Assembly: GCA_903772945.1 (NCBI GenBank)
Contig: CAICTM010000086.1
Location: 62,001 to 126,000, forward strand
From: Seminavis robusta
Lineage: Eukaryota; Bacillariophyta; Bacillariophyceae; Naviculales; Naviculaceae
Direction of reading: 5' to 3'
Length of the DNA: 64,000 nucleotides
Position 1 is the first letter of the stretch. Every line of letters starts with the position of its first letter. The translations under genes were made by a program, and so were the position numbers. The notes under the pieces were generated by a model. It was given only the letters and a program-made list of their open reading frames with translations. It was not told the origin of the DNA and ran no database searches. Positions 10,801-20,334 of the stretch are shown one piece after another.

Positions 10801-12953
10801 TTGGAGACCTCACCGTTGTATCCTGCCTTGAAAATTGCGAATTCGTAATCCAAGCGTTCTTGGACTTCAATGGACGCACCTTCTACTTGGTCAACAATCC
10901 CCGCAAATTGGTCTTCTACTGCAGAAATTCGATCTCGGCATGTATTGAGTGCTTGTTCTTGCACGGATGAATAAAGCACGGCCCTGTCGTTCTCAATTCC
11001 CTCGAGCACCTTTTTCAGCTCTTGCTGGTTTTCTGCTCTAAGCAGCTTCAGATTGGAGTCTTGACGCTGTTCCGCAGTCTCGACCTGTTCTGTTATCTCG
11101 TCTATTTGGTCTTGAAGGTCACTCGTTTCGGCCTCCAGATGTTCTTGTTGCTTCTCGACAGCATCCTGCACCACCTCCTGAACCATGGCCTCGATTCGAG
11201 ATAGCATGCCTTCCTCGTGCACCTGCATCGTATCCAGGAGCTCCATGCGCGTCACGGCGTTGTCTGTAAGCCGTTCGATCTCATCTGAAATGTTGGCAGT
11301 AACGTTGCCTTGACTACTGGACTGCGCCTTGAGCTTGGCAATTTCTGTTTCACAACTCAAGTGTCGTTTGCGAGAATCATCAAACAAGATGGTGATCTTT
11401 TCTTGAAGAGCACTCTTCAGATTCTGGAGCTCAGTGTAGAAGGCCTTCTTGTGGCTTTGTCGAAAGTTAGACAGCTCCTCTTGATGAGATTTACTGTGGG
11501 TGTGAAGTTTCCTTTCCATCTCGTCCATCCAAGCAGCTGACTGATGTCTATTGGTCTGCAGCTCCTGTTCCATGTTGGTGACATGAACCCGTTGGGACTG
11601 ACTGTCCTCGGTCAAATCTTGCAGTTTCGTGTCAAGCGTCGCACACTGCTGTTCGATGCCTGCCGTTTTGAGATCCATGCGTTCATCGCGAGCCTTGAGA
11701 TACTGCCCCAGCTTGGTCATTTGAATGGAGCGGGTCCCCAAATCCCGCTGCATCCCTTCCAACTTTGTTCGAAATGCTTGCAGCTGTTCCTGTTCCGCCT
11801 CGTCCTTCTGAACGGTCGGGCTAATGATGTTGGACTCCCGTTGGGTCGCTTCGTGGAGGGCTTGCAGCTTGGCCTCAGTAGCTTCTTCCAGGGCTTTGAA
11901 CTTGGTTCGGACCTCTTCTTGGACTGCTGCCTGTCTCGATTCCATGGTCGTCCATGCATCGTCCTGTCGATTGACCATTCCGGAAAGGGTCTGTACCTTT
12001 TGGACGAGGACACCCTGTCCAGCTGCTTCCACCTCGATGGTCCGTCGGTCATTGTCTCGTTGCTGCTGGAGAAGACTCACCTGGGCTGTCAGGTCCTTGA
12101 GTGTTTGTTCTCGACCAGCTTCTCCCTGAGCTCGGCACTGCATTTCCTTTTGAATCTTTTGCATGGCTGCTCGTTGTTCTTCCAGAGCTCGATGCAACAA
12201 GCCGTTTTGCGCCATTAAATTGACAATTCGCTCTTCTTGCGCAGCGGCAATCACCGAGTATGGATCCCCTCGGTCGTCCCACTTTCCCGGGTGATCCATG
12301 ACGCCAGTCGGCGACCCATGAGGATAATAACCATGGCTCATCGTCTTCCTCTTGTCGTACGATGTCTCGGAGTCAGTACTGGACTCCTCTGCTTCGCTGA
12401 TGGGTGGTAGATGACCATTAGTATTATCCAGAGCTTGTTTTTTCGCAAACAAGGCAGATTGAGAGTAGATAGCACTGTCTTTGCCGGTGTTCAAGTACTT
12501 GGCCAACCCTTTTTCACACAAGAGACAGAATGTCACGAAAACAGCCAATACCGAGGGTACGTCGAAACTGATCCACTGGCCGACATCTGACAACATGGGG
12601 TAGTGGTCACTCCATGTTGTACATGTAGGTTCAGCCTTGATTCTGTTCATGTTATTATTGATACCAGGTGGCAGCGCTTCATCGGACGAGTGATAAAACA
12701 TCGCGTCATGCAGTGCCTCTTGAGTGAAAGCAGAGATATCGGGTAGCTCTGTCTCGGTCGATGACGGTGCTTGTGACTCGCCTTTATTGGTACTGCTTCC
12801 CCGATTTCCATTGCGAAGATGTTGTTGCAATGAGTCTACCATCAACACATCTTCCAACGCCAACACATACTCCTCGGGCAAAGCCAAAAGGGAGGGCAAG
12901 TCTCTCACTGCCTTGGGATCGGGTGACTCCCCCATGGTCACTGGCGCTTCCAT
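7863..12953 (-). CDS. Giant coiled-coil protein with one membrane segment, 1,696 aa
   Basis: A single open frame starting at an ATG (minus strand, 12953) and ending in TGA at 7865-7863. Residues 1-125 are polar and acidic. A hydrophobic segment at about 131-149 (VPSVLAVFVTFCLLCEKGL) is a good single transmembrane helix. From about 230 to 1,640 the protein is almost wholly heptad coiled coil (Gln/Glu/Lys/Ala-rich) with short Ser-rich breaks, notably near 1000. This looks like a tethered rod, comparable in architecture to golgin or SMC-like tethers, although no family domain is visible. The stretches HRDEWKKKVSEMESSL, QERDTWRKSISDLICVLE and LVQQMKEKYIDLAAKVDLL align in order with the 711-aa neighbour, indicating an inverted duplication followed by expansion. 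Whether the short Ser-rich break hides an in-frame intron cannot be told by eye. Confidence 0.85.
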   Translation of the reverse strand: MEAPVTMGESPDPKAVRDLPSLLALPEEYVLALEDVLMVDSLQQHLRNGNRGSSTNKGESQAPSSTETELPDISAFTQEALHDAMFYHSSDEALPPGINNNMNRIKAEPTCTTWSDHYPMLSDVGQWISFDVPSVLAVFVTFCLLCEKGLAKYLNTGKDSAIYSQSALFAKKQALDNTNGHLPPISEAEESSTDSETSYDKRKTMSHGYYPHGSPTGVMDHPGKWDDRGDPYSVIAAAQEERIVNLMAQNGLLHRALEEQRAAMQKIQKEMQCRAQGEAGREQTLKDLTAQVSLLQQQRDNDRRTIEVEAAGQGVLVQKVQTLSGMVNRQDDAWTTMESRQAAVQEEVRTKFKALEEATEAKLQALHEATQRESNIISPTVQKDEAEQEQLQAFRTKLEGMQRDLGTRSIQMTKLGQYLKARDERMDLKTAGIEQQCATLDTKLQDLTEDSQSQRVHVTNMEQELQTNRHQSAAWMDEMERKLHTHSKSHQEELSNFRQSHKKAFYTELQNLKSALQEKITILFDDSRKRHLSCETEIAKLKAQSSSQGNVTANISDEIERLTDNAVTRMELLDTMQVHEEGMLSRIEAMVQEVVQDAVEKQQEHLEAETSDLQDQIDEITEQVETAEQRQDSNLKLLRAENQQELKKVLEGIENDRAVLYSSVQEQALNTCRDRISAVEDQFAGIVDQVEGASIEVQERLDYEFAIFKAGYNGEVSKMQKSLENQDWEHRQRCVALEEKTADFSSRTKALAAAVTKCSHDIEELGQRQTYANNSLDVLSSKTSFCEEALGKSQETHGLLVSKVDAMSSDLSKATSLLASRGQNIENTRKELFAKAETAEKKLEQVEAKLDEVESETRCDFESTEQKHLILLRQVEDLSGQVHQQCESSFEHQKEYHFKTSELSGFIELLNMKVENQGMLHKEKLDKVVLRVDERFDKVENELQESSFGSKAQEAHSSRSDGGGSSSRRECQPTPDNLSSKHAETADGDAANCRSANESHSLQASSIANTTDVSSISLAPLSETEERYVSLSTKLVTFSGELQRRDESVAALEMHAKEKSDSYSSRAEVLNTEIELQRQQLKKFEETTHRSEARLIEARKKLREFEMSVNRCREELVLRDERVSDIDDDLEEECLSTSVRSRLGSRRRQQKEHRDEWKKKVSEMESSLKMDKAECSKLAAKQELYEGELDRRRAVLNALRSSLSSVLESVAVERESIHSELLSRRQERDTWRKSISDLICVLETIEVESSGVERLQALPVVKQAICVRSGRIRPPRGSCRGVRDEDHSIDSETLQPHSQVAVLSETTELLGRQLQESNSQCQILAEKVEQMEFDLQRQGSQATEVEALKLDVASSESQMVMFREDQMSLRTDIYTQVDSLRKKLQALEEQYQATSKVSVSQPNDATSYKDLSARVEGLAAQFKDHGDIVAQVGALVDSIQACEVRLSLFEKQQDDTKADVSSMIEFFKTDLQSLKQLCEQAMMRKDAEFSDLICKVESLMVVSQAHGKHLEAVEREAEESSIAVHTQIQTGHLVQQMKEKYIDLAAKVDLLSSEVSESSQEREDQEHRAKDRDAMYLMQLQSVRDDFDSQQSKYQHQIQLRIYNAMVYLLQCIAKREGRPSALPVWNSREEELALQHRQTKKAGERKEGDSSTATWSQKPGLGYSMASGIIRANMLRPVMLASTMNTGAAIKKEEN

Positions 12954-13327
12954 ATTATTTTATGGGGAGAAAGCAATAATCTCTCGGCATCCAGTGTATC
13001 TTCGCCCTTCTCCTTCACCCCAGTTGATAGATCGAAACTGGCACACAATGACTTCTCACCGCCTTTCCTCTTCCCCAATGTCCGCTTTCCTCTTGACGAT
13101 GCTCTTTCTGTTTGATTGTTCGGTGTTCTTCAGATGCCAGTGCAATCGCCTCACTCCCTGGTCATCGATTGACGTGTTGCGTACTAGTACTAGTATTGCC
13201 TCCACCGTCTTTTCCATCCCCACGGAATGATTGTGATTGGATGACGTACTGTACCATAACCAATTTTTTGAATTTTTAAGGTTAATTCTAAACTCTGCTT
13301 CAGTCACGAGAAATTCATTTTCCAGTT

Positions 13328-13419
13328 GAGTCCCGCAAAAGCGACGCAGCGACGTCGCTGCGACGTCGCTGCGACGTCGCTGCGACGTCGCAGCGTCGCT
13401 GCGTCGCTTTTTGGGACTC
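13328..13419. repeat. 92-bp inverted repeat with four GCGACGTCGC palindromes at 11-bp steps
   Basis: The block starts GAGTCCC and ends GGGACTC, and its two halves are near-perfect reverse complements (outer arms contain GCGACGCAGCGACG). Inside, the 10-bp palindrome GCGACGTCGC starts at 13349, 13360, 13371 and 13382, each separated by a single T. It could fold into a long stem, or act as a phased array of sites for a GACGTC-binding bZIP factor. Both roles are inference. Confidence 0.9.
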
Positions 13420-13620
13420 CATTTGACAGATTTGATTAATTTAATTTTATCAAAATTTGAAAACAATTCAGTCTTGAAAGGACTCGTTTTTTTGGACTCA
13501 AAGCAACGTGACTCAATTGACTCGACTCGATGTGTTTCACGCGTAGGGTGGGCGAGTGGTTATTACTGTACCTGGAAGGCCTGGTCATGCGACTGTTAGT
13601 CCCGGATTCTTCTTGCTATG

Positions 13621-13880
13621 GTCAAAGTCGCGTCGGATCGCTGAAAGTCGTTCACAAAGTCGCGTGCGACTTGCACGCGACTTTGGTACGACTTTCCAAA
13701 CGACTTTCAGCCATCCGACGCGACTTTATCGCCATACCTACAGTCAACTTGCGCGACTTTCAAAGTCGTGTGAGAAAGTCGCACGCGACTTTGGTGCGAC
13801 TCGCATGCGACTTTAAGAACGACTTTTAATGCGACTTTGGTGCTCCTGTGCGACTTTATTCCGATTTTGGCGATTTTCAG
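13621..13880. repeat. Field of AAAGTCGC/GCGACTTT inverted motifs, including a 104-bp nested hairpin
   Basis: More than a dozen AAAGTCG/CGACTTT words in both orientations. Arms 13624-13650 and 13701-13727 are 27-nt reverse complements with one mismatch. Nested between them, 13655-13667 pairs perfectly with 13673-13685 around a 5-nt loop. Further small palindromes (CGACTTTCAAAGTCG, AAAGTCGCACGCGACTTT) follow at 13750-13790. It codes for nothing visible and resembles a MITE-like or structured-RNA element. Confidence 0.85.
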
Positions 13881-14297
13881 TCGTATGACCGGGCCTTCCT
13901 GGTACCGGTACCTGGTATAGTCCTCAAAAAACACTCTCGCACGTTGGACAAAGAAAGGTGCATTTGCTTGTCGAGAACAAGAACCGTACCGGTATCCGGA
14001 TAGTTGATCACTGCCGCGAAGGGCTTGTAGTCTACATCGTAGTTTGTTGACGACTCTTGGTACGTACAGTACTGGTACCTGGTACCGTACGGTACAGCGC
14101 GCAGGTCGAACGTGGCGGAAGCTCCTCGTCGTCGCTCTTTAGACTTGACAGTGTTCTTTTCGCCGCGCTTTTCCAAGGCCACAGGACGAATAGGACGAAA
14201 TTGGCTTGTTGACTCTCGAGACCTTCAATTCCTGTTGATCCATCTTCGTCAAGCAGCCAATAGCTTGGACGACGCTCTGTCGAAGTAGTGCGCAGCT

Positions 14298-14317
14298 CCA
14301 ATATACTTTTATATTGG
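14298..14317. promoter_or_regulatory. CCAATATA hairpin upstream of the 240-aa gene
   Basis: Perfect 8-bp inverted repeat CCAATATA and TATATTGG around CTTT, ending 38 bp before the ATG at 14356. It carries a CCAAT word on each strand and a TATA-like core, so it is a plausible promoter element. Confidence 0.4.
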
Positions 14318-14355
14318 AACATTCGGAGAAGAAAACGGATCTCTTCAAGGACACC

Positions 14356-15078
14356 ATGTCGCAAAACCAATCTTTTGCCAACGAAGCTGCAAACATGAAT
14401 GGAGCTCCGAACCCAAATAGGTCCGATCCTCGATTCCTGTACGGGTTGGGGGCCACTCGTCTGTCTCTGCCGGGAGCATCGTCAAACCCGAATGGAGGAG
14501 GAGTCTTCACAATGCAGCGTCCTCCGACTCCCGAAGAAGTACATGCCTACAACATGTACCATACTTTGACGAAGCCGGAGGCTCTCTTTAGAACCCTTGA
14601 TGCCAAGAAGGTATTCGATATCACCACCTCCGAGTTGGCACGTCAAGCTCACTTGAAAAATTTCAACATGGGCGGCGACGTATATCTCTCAGCGATGCAC
14701 GAGTTGGTACATTGTGACGACAAGCGATTCGAAGTGGAAGAATTGGCATTTCGTCTCAATAAAGTAGCCTCAATCGAAACTGTAGCCCACAGTCGAGCGT
14801 TGGTGGATGCCCGGCGGGCTGTGGAGGATGCGCAACGTGCCTTGTCGGAAGGATCTGCGAACTCGACTCGAGTCTTTGCTTTGACCCGATCATTGGAGGA
14901 TGCGCAACTGGACATGGATGACGTACAACGTGCCTTTGACGAAGCGAAGAGGAAGGAGAAGGTCGTTGACGACACATTCTCTCTCATTGAAGTCTACAAC
15001 GAGCACTCACGTGCCGCGATGAACGAAGCTCGAAACTATTGTGCACGTCTTCCGAACCTCAACCAGCCCCTTCCATGA
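14356..15078 (+). CDS. Unknown 240-aa coiled-coil protein
   Basis: The ATG at 14356 (acaccATGt) is the first in the frame. The frame upstream opens only with TTG. Residues 1-60 are Asn/Pro/Gly-rich and disordered. From about 125 to 220 there is an Ala/Glu/Asp/Arg-rich helix with two similar units (VDARRAVEDAQRALSEG and TRSLEDAQLDMDDVQRAFDE), suggesting a short internal duplication and a coiled coil. No known domain is recognised. It precedes, on the same strand, the tandem pair of FG/Q-rich genes; its size and disordered N-terminus are similar to theirs, but I see no clear sequence match. Confidence 0.65.
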   Translation: MSQNQSFANEAANMNGAPNPNRSDPRFLYGLGATRLSLPGASSNPNGGGVFTMQRPPTPEEVHAYNMYHTLTKPEALFRTLDAKKVFDITTSELARQAHLKNFNMGGDVYLSAMHELVHCDDKRFEVEELAFRLNKVASIETVAHSRALVDARRAVEDAQRALSEGSANSTRVFALTRSLEDAQLDMDDVQRAFDEAKRKEKVVDDTFSLIEVYNEHSRAAMNEARNYCARLPNLNQPLP

Positions 15079-15868
15079 ATCCAATGATGAATCAGGTAAG
15101 CGTCTCACTGTCATGTACGAATCTTTGGACGAGTGCCAGTCGAACCAAGTCGGGAAAAGTGTCGTGCCTTGTCCCCGCCAACGGGACGCCTCTGTGTATG
15201 TGTACTGCAAGAAAAGAAATCGAACTCGTCAGGACGGAAGATGACGTTTCTTCAAGTCGGGCAAACTGCCCCATTGTCCAACCAATACTATCTACTAGAA
15301 AAAAGTACGTAATAGCGTCTAAACCATGAAGTTGGTGGTCTCTGGCATGTCATGTCTAGAGCCCGGTCGGTTCGAAGGGTCCTGGAATCAGCACAACTAT
15401 TTGGTTAGGAAGGATCAATTCAGGTGAGGGGTCGGGCTTGGCTGGTCGTTCACAGAGACAATGATGGCAGATCCGGAAGCATCTCCTGAAAGGTTTGGGG
15501 CTTTGCTTTTTGTACAGGACAGCTGTGCCGTACGAGTACCGGATGTGTTGGGGTGTTGGGGCTTGTTTTGGGAGTCCTAAGGTTCTTGCAATCGTGAGTG
15601 CAATGACAGGCCGGCGTTTCGACCTCGCGGCGTAGCAAAATCGTCGTTTGAAAAACCACCCTTCGGTTCATTTTTCGCACTCTCAGAAAGAGCAAAGACG
15701 CTGTCACTCAACGACTGTCACTCAACTCCTCTTTCTTCTTCGTCATCGTCAAAGCCTCCTCTTGACTGTCACTCTGTCCTCGTCTTGAAGCTTGTAGAGC
15801 CCATCAAAAGCCTTGCTGTAGCGTACGTGAACATAGATCGAATCATTCGGAGCCCTTTTATTGTCGCC
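15079..15868. other. Spacer plus conserved 5' block of the first FG-protein copy
   Basis: No gene. From about 15600 on, the sequence is similar to 18720-18962: a CAGGCCGGCG word, then AAAATCGTCGTTTGAAA, then CGTCTTGAAGCTTGT and CCCATCAAA just ahead of the start codon. This marks the promoter/5' UTR as part of the duplicated unit. Confidence 0.7.
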
Positions 15869-17472
15869 ATGACCGATAAGTACGCTGACACCGTCGCCTT
15901 TCAACCGATCCACAAACAGATCGAAGGAGGAGACAATCGTTTGCTTGAATTTGACGTTCGCCAACTGCTTGGAGAGTTCCCTCATCTTGTAGAAGCTTTC
16001 AATTTGGACGACTCTCGCCACCGAAAAAATTTTAGGTCCTTTTGGTCCAAATTCAAGATCCGACAAAAACAACCGAAAATGTCGCAGCAGCAACCACCAC
16101 CAAGTCCATTCTTCGCCGCGCCTGGCATGAACGGTGCTCCCATGTACGGTGCTCCGCCTTCGCCAGCGCACTATCATATGCAGCCGTACGCTCAAAGCTT
16201 TCAGCCGCAGTATGGGCAAATTCAGCCGCAGTATGGGCAAATGGTACACCAGCAGCCGCAGCTCCAGCGGCAGTTCTCTCAGTCTCAGGACCCGGCCTTG
16301 GAGCTTCAATGGGAGAGTCTCACGACGGAGAAAGCGTACGTGGATTGCTACAAACATGGATCCATGGTCCGAAAGCTTTGGAGCACAGAAGAGGGTCCGG
16401 CCGCCCTCAAAACGCGTATCGTCAACAGTGGAAAGACCATGGCACTCGAAGGTGAACAAGTGACGGAAATGCTACAGGTAAGCGAAGGATATAACTGCGG
16501 ATGATGTCGTCGGCGTGGGCTCACACATTCGCTATTCCCTACCAGTCATGTTCGTCCATGCGCCAGAGTGTTTTGGTGCTAAAGCGACTTGGCTCGAGCA
16601 AGGTTGCAGAAAAGCAACAGCAGATGGAAGAAAAGCGACAGCAGATGGAAGCGATCCGGCGAGAGCTCGTGGAAGAGGAACGGAAGCTTGAGCTTGTCAA
16701 GAAAGTGGACGTCAACATTCCAGTTGCCGAAAACCACCTTTATGATGCTCAAAGAGTAATGGGCCAAACTCGTGTGTCCGGAAACCTTCGTCAGCCTGCG
16801 GCGAATCGTTCTACTGCTTCGCCTTTCCGCCATTTTGCTGGAAGCAACCACGCTGAGAACATTGATTATGCACCGGAGGACACGAGCAGCTTTTCGGCGC
16901 CCCATCCCGCAGTGGCCACTGGATTTCAGTATGTTCCTGCCGCAGCAGCCCCTGGGTTTCATCAGAATGCACCTCCCGCCGCATCGGCCGCTCGCGCCAG
17001 TGCTAAGAGGAACCTCTTTGGAATTCCGGAGCACCAAGAGGCAGCTGAGCAGGTCGAGACGGTCGAAAGCTCTGGTGTCAAGCAGGGTATCTTCTCAAAT
17101 GCACCAAAGCCTGACATGGCCGCAAGCAGCGGCGGATTCACCACCAGCAACCATGTCAATGGACCCGAAACTGTCAACAGTCCTCCAGCTGCATCGGCGC
17201 CTCCCAAGGGACTTTTCTCGGGTGCTCCCAAACCAACACCAAATCAAGGCGGTTTCGCCTTTCCTCATTCGGGAGGTTTCAACTCGAACACGAGCGGTGG
17301 CGACTCGGATTTCACTGTTCCTCCTCCGATCCAATCTACCGCAACTGGACAGTACCTTTTTGGAGGATTCAACACCTCTCCCCTTAAAGGCGGGTTCAAC
17401 TTTGGTTCCGACAAGGACGACGAAAAGAAGGAGGCTGCTTACAAGCCAAACAAACGCACTCGCCTGGGGTGA
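15869..17472 (+). CDS. FG/Q-rich protein, copy 1 of a tandem pair (two exons)
   Basis: The first ATG in frame is at 15869 (tcgccATGa). Exon 1 runs to 16477 (CAG then GTAAGC). The acceptor best matching the sister copy ends at 16566, so exon 2 is 16567-17472. An alternative acceptor ends at 16545 and keeps the same frame. The product is about 505 aa. Residues 1-70 are charged and contain FWSKFKIRQKQPKMS. Residues 70-140 are Pro/Gln/Tyr-rich (FQPQYGQ units). A short coiled coil of Glu/Gln/Arg follows early in exon 2 (EEKRQQMEAIRRELVEEERK). The C-terminal half is Gly/Ser/Asn/Phe-rich with scattered LFG, GLF and GGF motifs, ending in a basic KPNKRTRLG. FG motifs plus coiled coil recall FG nucleoporins, but I cannot assign a specific one. 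Confidence 0.7.
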
Positions 17473-18962
17473 GCAAGCAGCGGGCTCATTGTGCCACGAA
17501 AGAAATTCGGATATTGACGTGATCCGCAATGCAGTGTTGTTTTCCTTTGTTTGTTCGAGCGCACGAAGAAGAGCTCCGGTAACGCTTGATTCGATTCTGT
17601 TTGAATTGAGCCGTGTCAGTAAACTCAAAGGAGAATGCCCCGGAATATGGCTAGTCAACACGATAGCACAACTTTGAAACGTTTTGTGTCCAATCCATCT
17701 AACTATTGAAATAAAATGAATAACATCATCATTGTACTGATTTCTGTACCTATCATTGTTCGTATTAATTGGCATTGCTAGTAGTCCGCACCGACGGTGC
17801 TGGAATCTCTTCTCGGAGTGTGTGTAGCGGTGCCGGCATCTCATGTAGGCTCTCTGGCGACGTACCTGTACCTGGTATATCATGTACCGGAAGGTCATTC
17901 ATCACTCCTCTCGTTGCGTAGTCAGGCCAGGTTGCTGGGAAGGGGGCGACCGTGGATGGTGGTACGGCACCGGTAAGCGGTGTCACTGCAGGTCTGTGTT
18001 CCAGTACCGGTATGGTAAACCGGCGGATCGCAAGAATGCAATGGGAGGAGCGTAGCAGCACTTGACCACGTTGAGACAGAGACAAATATGTTCGTATGCG
18101 TCATGGCTGGTTTAGATACGGTAGGATTGCGAGTAGACCGACTGAATGCTTTTGCTGAATGCTTCTGTGGTTGCACGTGCTTCCAGCTATCTGTAGGCCT
18201 GGAAATACGGTACCGGTACCATCCCCAACTTTTGATGGGCTTCAGTGGCGCGTCTTTATGGATTTCAACGGAGACAATAAGGTAGTATCTACCGTACGGT
18301 ATCTGCATGTATATGTAGGGGTGTGGTTAATTTATACTGTACTAATCGAACATGCGGCATGTAGCGGTGGCCCAAGCACTCCCACTCACTCATGACTCGG
18401 TCACTCTTCTATTGACTCGACTCTGGGCTCTGGGCCCAAGTAAGCAGCCAATACAAGGAAGCCACAAGGTGCAGTGAGACTTGATGCCTGTTTTGTTGTT
18501 TGCTCATCTTGCTTTTCTCCCAAACCCATGCACCTTTGGGCCTTGAAACTAGATCTACCGACACCTGGTACCAGTAGCAGTTTCAACCGGTAACCGTACA
18601 GTACTTTTACGGTACTACTAGTACGGTACCGCGGCGCTAGCTAGTACGGCTACTGTCGCGACTCAATCGAGTGACGAGTGACAGTCGCAGTGCGGATCTC
18701 CGCGGATTGAACGAGGGAGTAAATTGCAGGCCGGCGCTCGAACTTGGCAAAATGGTCGTTTGAAACACCTCCTTCGATCTCATTTATTTGTGAAGGCGTT
18801 CACCCTTCATTCTTCGGCCGCTCGGAAAAAGCCACACCCTCTTTCTTTTCTTCTTTGACTTGTCCCTCTTGCCCTCGTCTTGAAGCTTGTGGATCCCATC
18901 AAAGCCTTTTGTTGCAAATTTCGTGACCAGAGATTGAATCTTTCCCTCGCTTTCTTGTCACA
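17473..18962. other. Spacer between the tandem FG-protein copies
   Basis: The first ~300 bp are a 3' flank conserved with copy 2. The middle (about 17800-18700) is rich in GTAC and CCGG palindromic words such as GGTACCGGTACC near 18210 and TACGGTACTACTAGTACGG near 18610. The last ~240 bp are the 5' block conserved with copy 1. No gene is supported. Confidence 0.65.
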
Positions 18963-20334
18963 ATGCCTTCGCACACTTACACCGCCTTTCAACCGATCAA
19001 AGCACAGATCGAAGAAGGAGCACGGCATCTCTTGGATCTCAACGTTGCACAGCTGGAAGCAAAGTTCCCGGCTCTCAAAGAAGCTCTCGAGTTGGACAAA
19101 GAAGCTGGAGACTCTCGCCAGCGACACAATTTCAGCTCCACCTGGTCCAAATTCAAGCAGAAGCACAGACAACAGAAAATGTCCAGCGCGAACACTCTAC
19201 TAGGTACTCCTCTACAAGCCACCCCTGGCATGTACCACGCTGGGTTTGGGCCTTCTACACATGGCGGGGTGACGTACTTCGCCGCATCGGGCGTTGCTGG
19301 GGCGACTGTTGGTAGTGTGCCTATGCAACCATCACTTGCTCCGCATTTTGGACACGGTGTTCCGATGTACGGTGTTCCACCTTCGCCAGCGCCGACGAGT
19401 CTTGGCTATCCTGCGCAGCTGTACGCCCAAAGCTTTCAGCCGCAGTATGGGCAGATGGTACAGCAGCAGCCGCAGCCGTTGCCACAATCGACTGGAGCTC
19501 CGATTGAAACTTCGCTGATTCCGACTACCGAACAGCTCTATACGTATCGTTGTTCGGGTCCTGAAGAGCTCTCTGGAGCCTTCCAAGCCTATGGAACGAA
19601 GGTCTTCAGGGCTGGTAGCGATGCCAATGTTTCTGTCGTGCAGGTATGTAAAGGAGATTTTGTCGCGCCAATCACGACACATTTGACAGCTCACATAATT
19701 AATCGTTTCTTCCCGCGTCTCCTATTAGGAGGCACGCATCCTACTTGGTGGTCCATCATTGACTGAGGAGGAGCACGAAATAGAAATGACGAATCAAATG
19801 GTGACGATCATGGAGCAAAAGGCGTTTGAGCTGGAGCAGTATGCTTCGAACGAAACTAGCAAGGCAGAACAGACGTTACGTACAGCTCAACAGAGAGAGC
19901 TCGAGGCCAAGAATTGGCGTCAAGTCATTCAATCTTGCAAAGAGCGCCAGGCCAAGGCAATCAGCTTGATCGGGCAGGTCGGAAATGGCAACCTTCGCCC
20001 GACAGCAGCTGTTCCAGCCGCCGCAACACAGAGTGCTCCTGCCGCGACGGCCCCTACGACTCCTGGAGCAAACAAGGGTCTCTCTTCGGATGTCCCAAGT
20101 GCCGACATGGCCCCAGGCGGTGGATTCGGTGGATTCAGCAGCAATCGCAGCAACCCAATCGCAGTTGGCGGCGGAGCGCAGCAGGGCGGTAACGCCCCTT
20201 TCCCCAACTCGGACATCTCCAACACGTCCAACTTGAACGGTGGCGGCTCGGGCTTAACTTTTGGTTCGACTTTGCAGCTCTCGGCCGACGGAAAGGAACC
20301 CACTCCTACAAACCACACAAGCGAGCTCGCATGA
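18963..20334 (+). CDS. FG/Q-rich protein, copy 2 of a tandem pair (two exons)
   Basis: ATG at 18963 (cacaATGc). Exon 1 is 18963-19643 (GTGCAG then GTATGT), the intron is 19644-19728 (85 bp, ending CTATTAG) and exon 2 is 19729-20334, giving 428 aa with frame kept across the junction (VVQ/EARILLGGPS). The N-terminus (AFQPIKAQIEEGARHLLDL, then WSKFKQKHRQQKMS) matches copy 1. A Pro/Gln/Tyr segment with FQPQYGQMVQQQPQ follows, then a coiled coil in exon 2 (about residues 235-300), then a Gly/Ala/Asn-rich tail with GGFGGF. Compared with copy 1 it keeps a longer coiled coil and fewer FG motifs. Flanks are conserved with copy 1, so the duplication included regulatory sequence. A nucleoporin-like role is only a guess. 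Confidence 0.75.

Larger units (their letters stand above)
12954..14355. other. Spacer dominated by palindromic repeats
   Basis: This 1.4-kb gap between divergent genes holds no convincing protein gene. It contains the 92-bp inverted repeat at 13328-13419, the AAAGTCGC hairpin field at 13621-13880, GGTACC/ACCGGT words at about 13899-14095, and a CCAATATA/TATATTGG hairpin just before the next gene. Confidence 0.7.

Noticed and set aside
11544-12218. 224-codon plus-strand frame
   Set aside because: Lies wholly within the coiled-coil gene on the other strand and shows the Leu/Ser/Phe-rich composition expected from the complement of a Glu/Lys/Gln-rich sequence.
13328-13419. CRISPR-like array
   Set aside because: Units are 11 bp with no variable spacers, and the host is a eukaryote; it is a palindromic tandem repeat.
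17095-17898. 267-codon minus-strand frame
   Set aside because: Antisense of the FG-protein exon 2 plus its 3' flank; no conserved feature.
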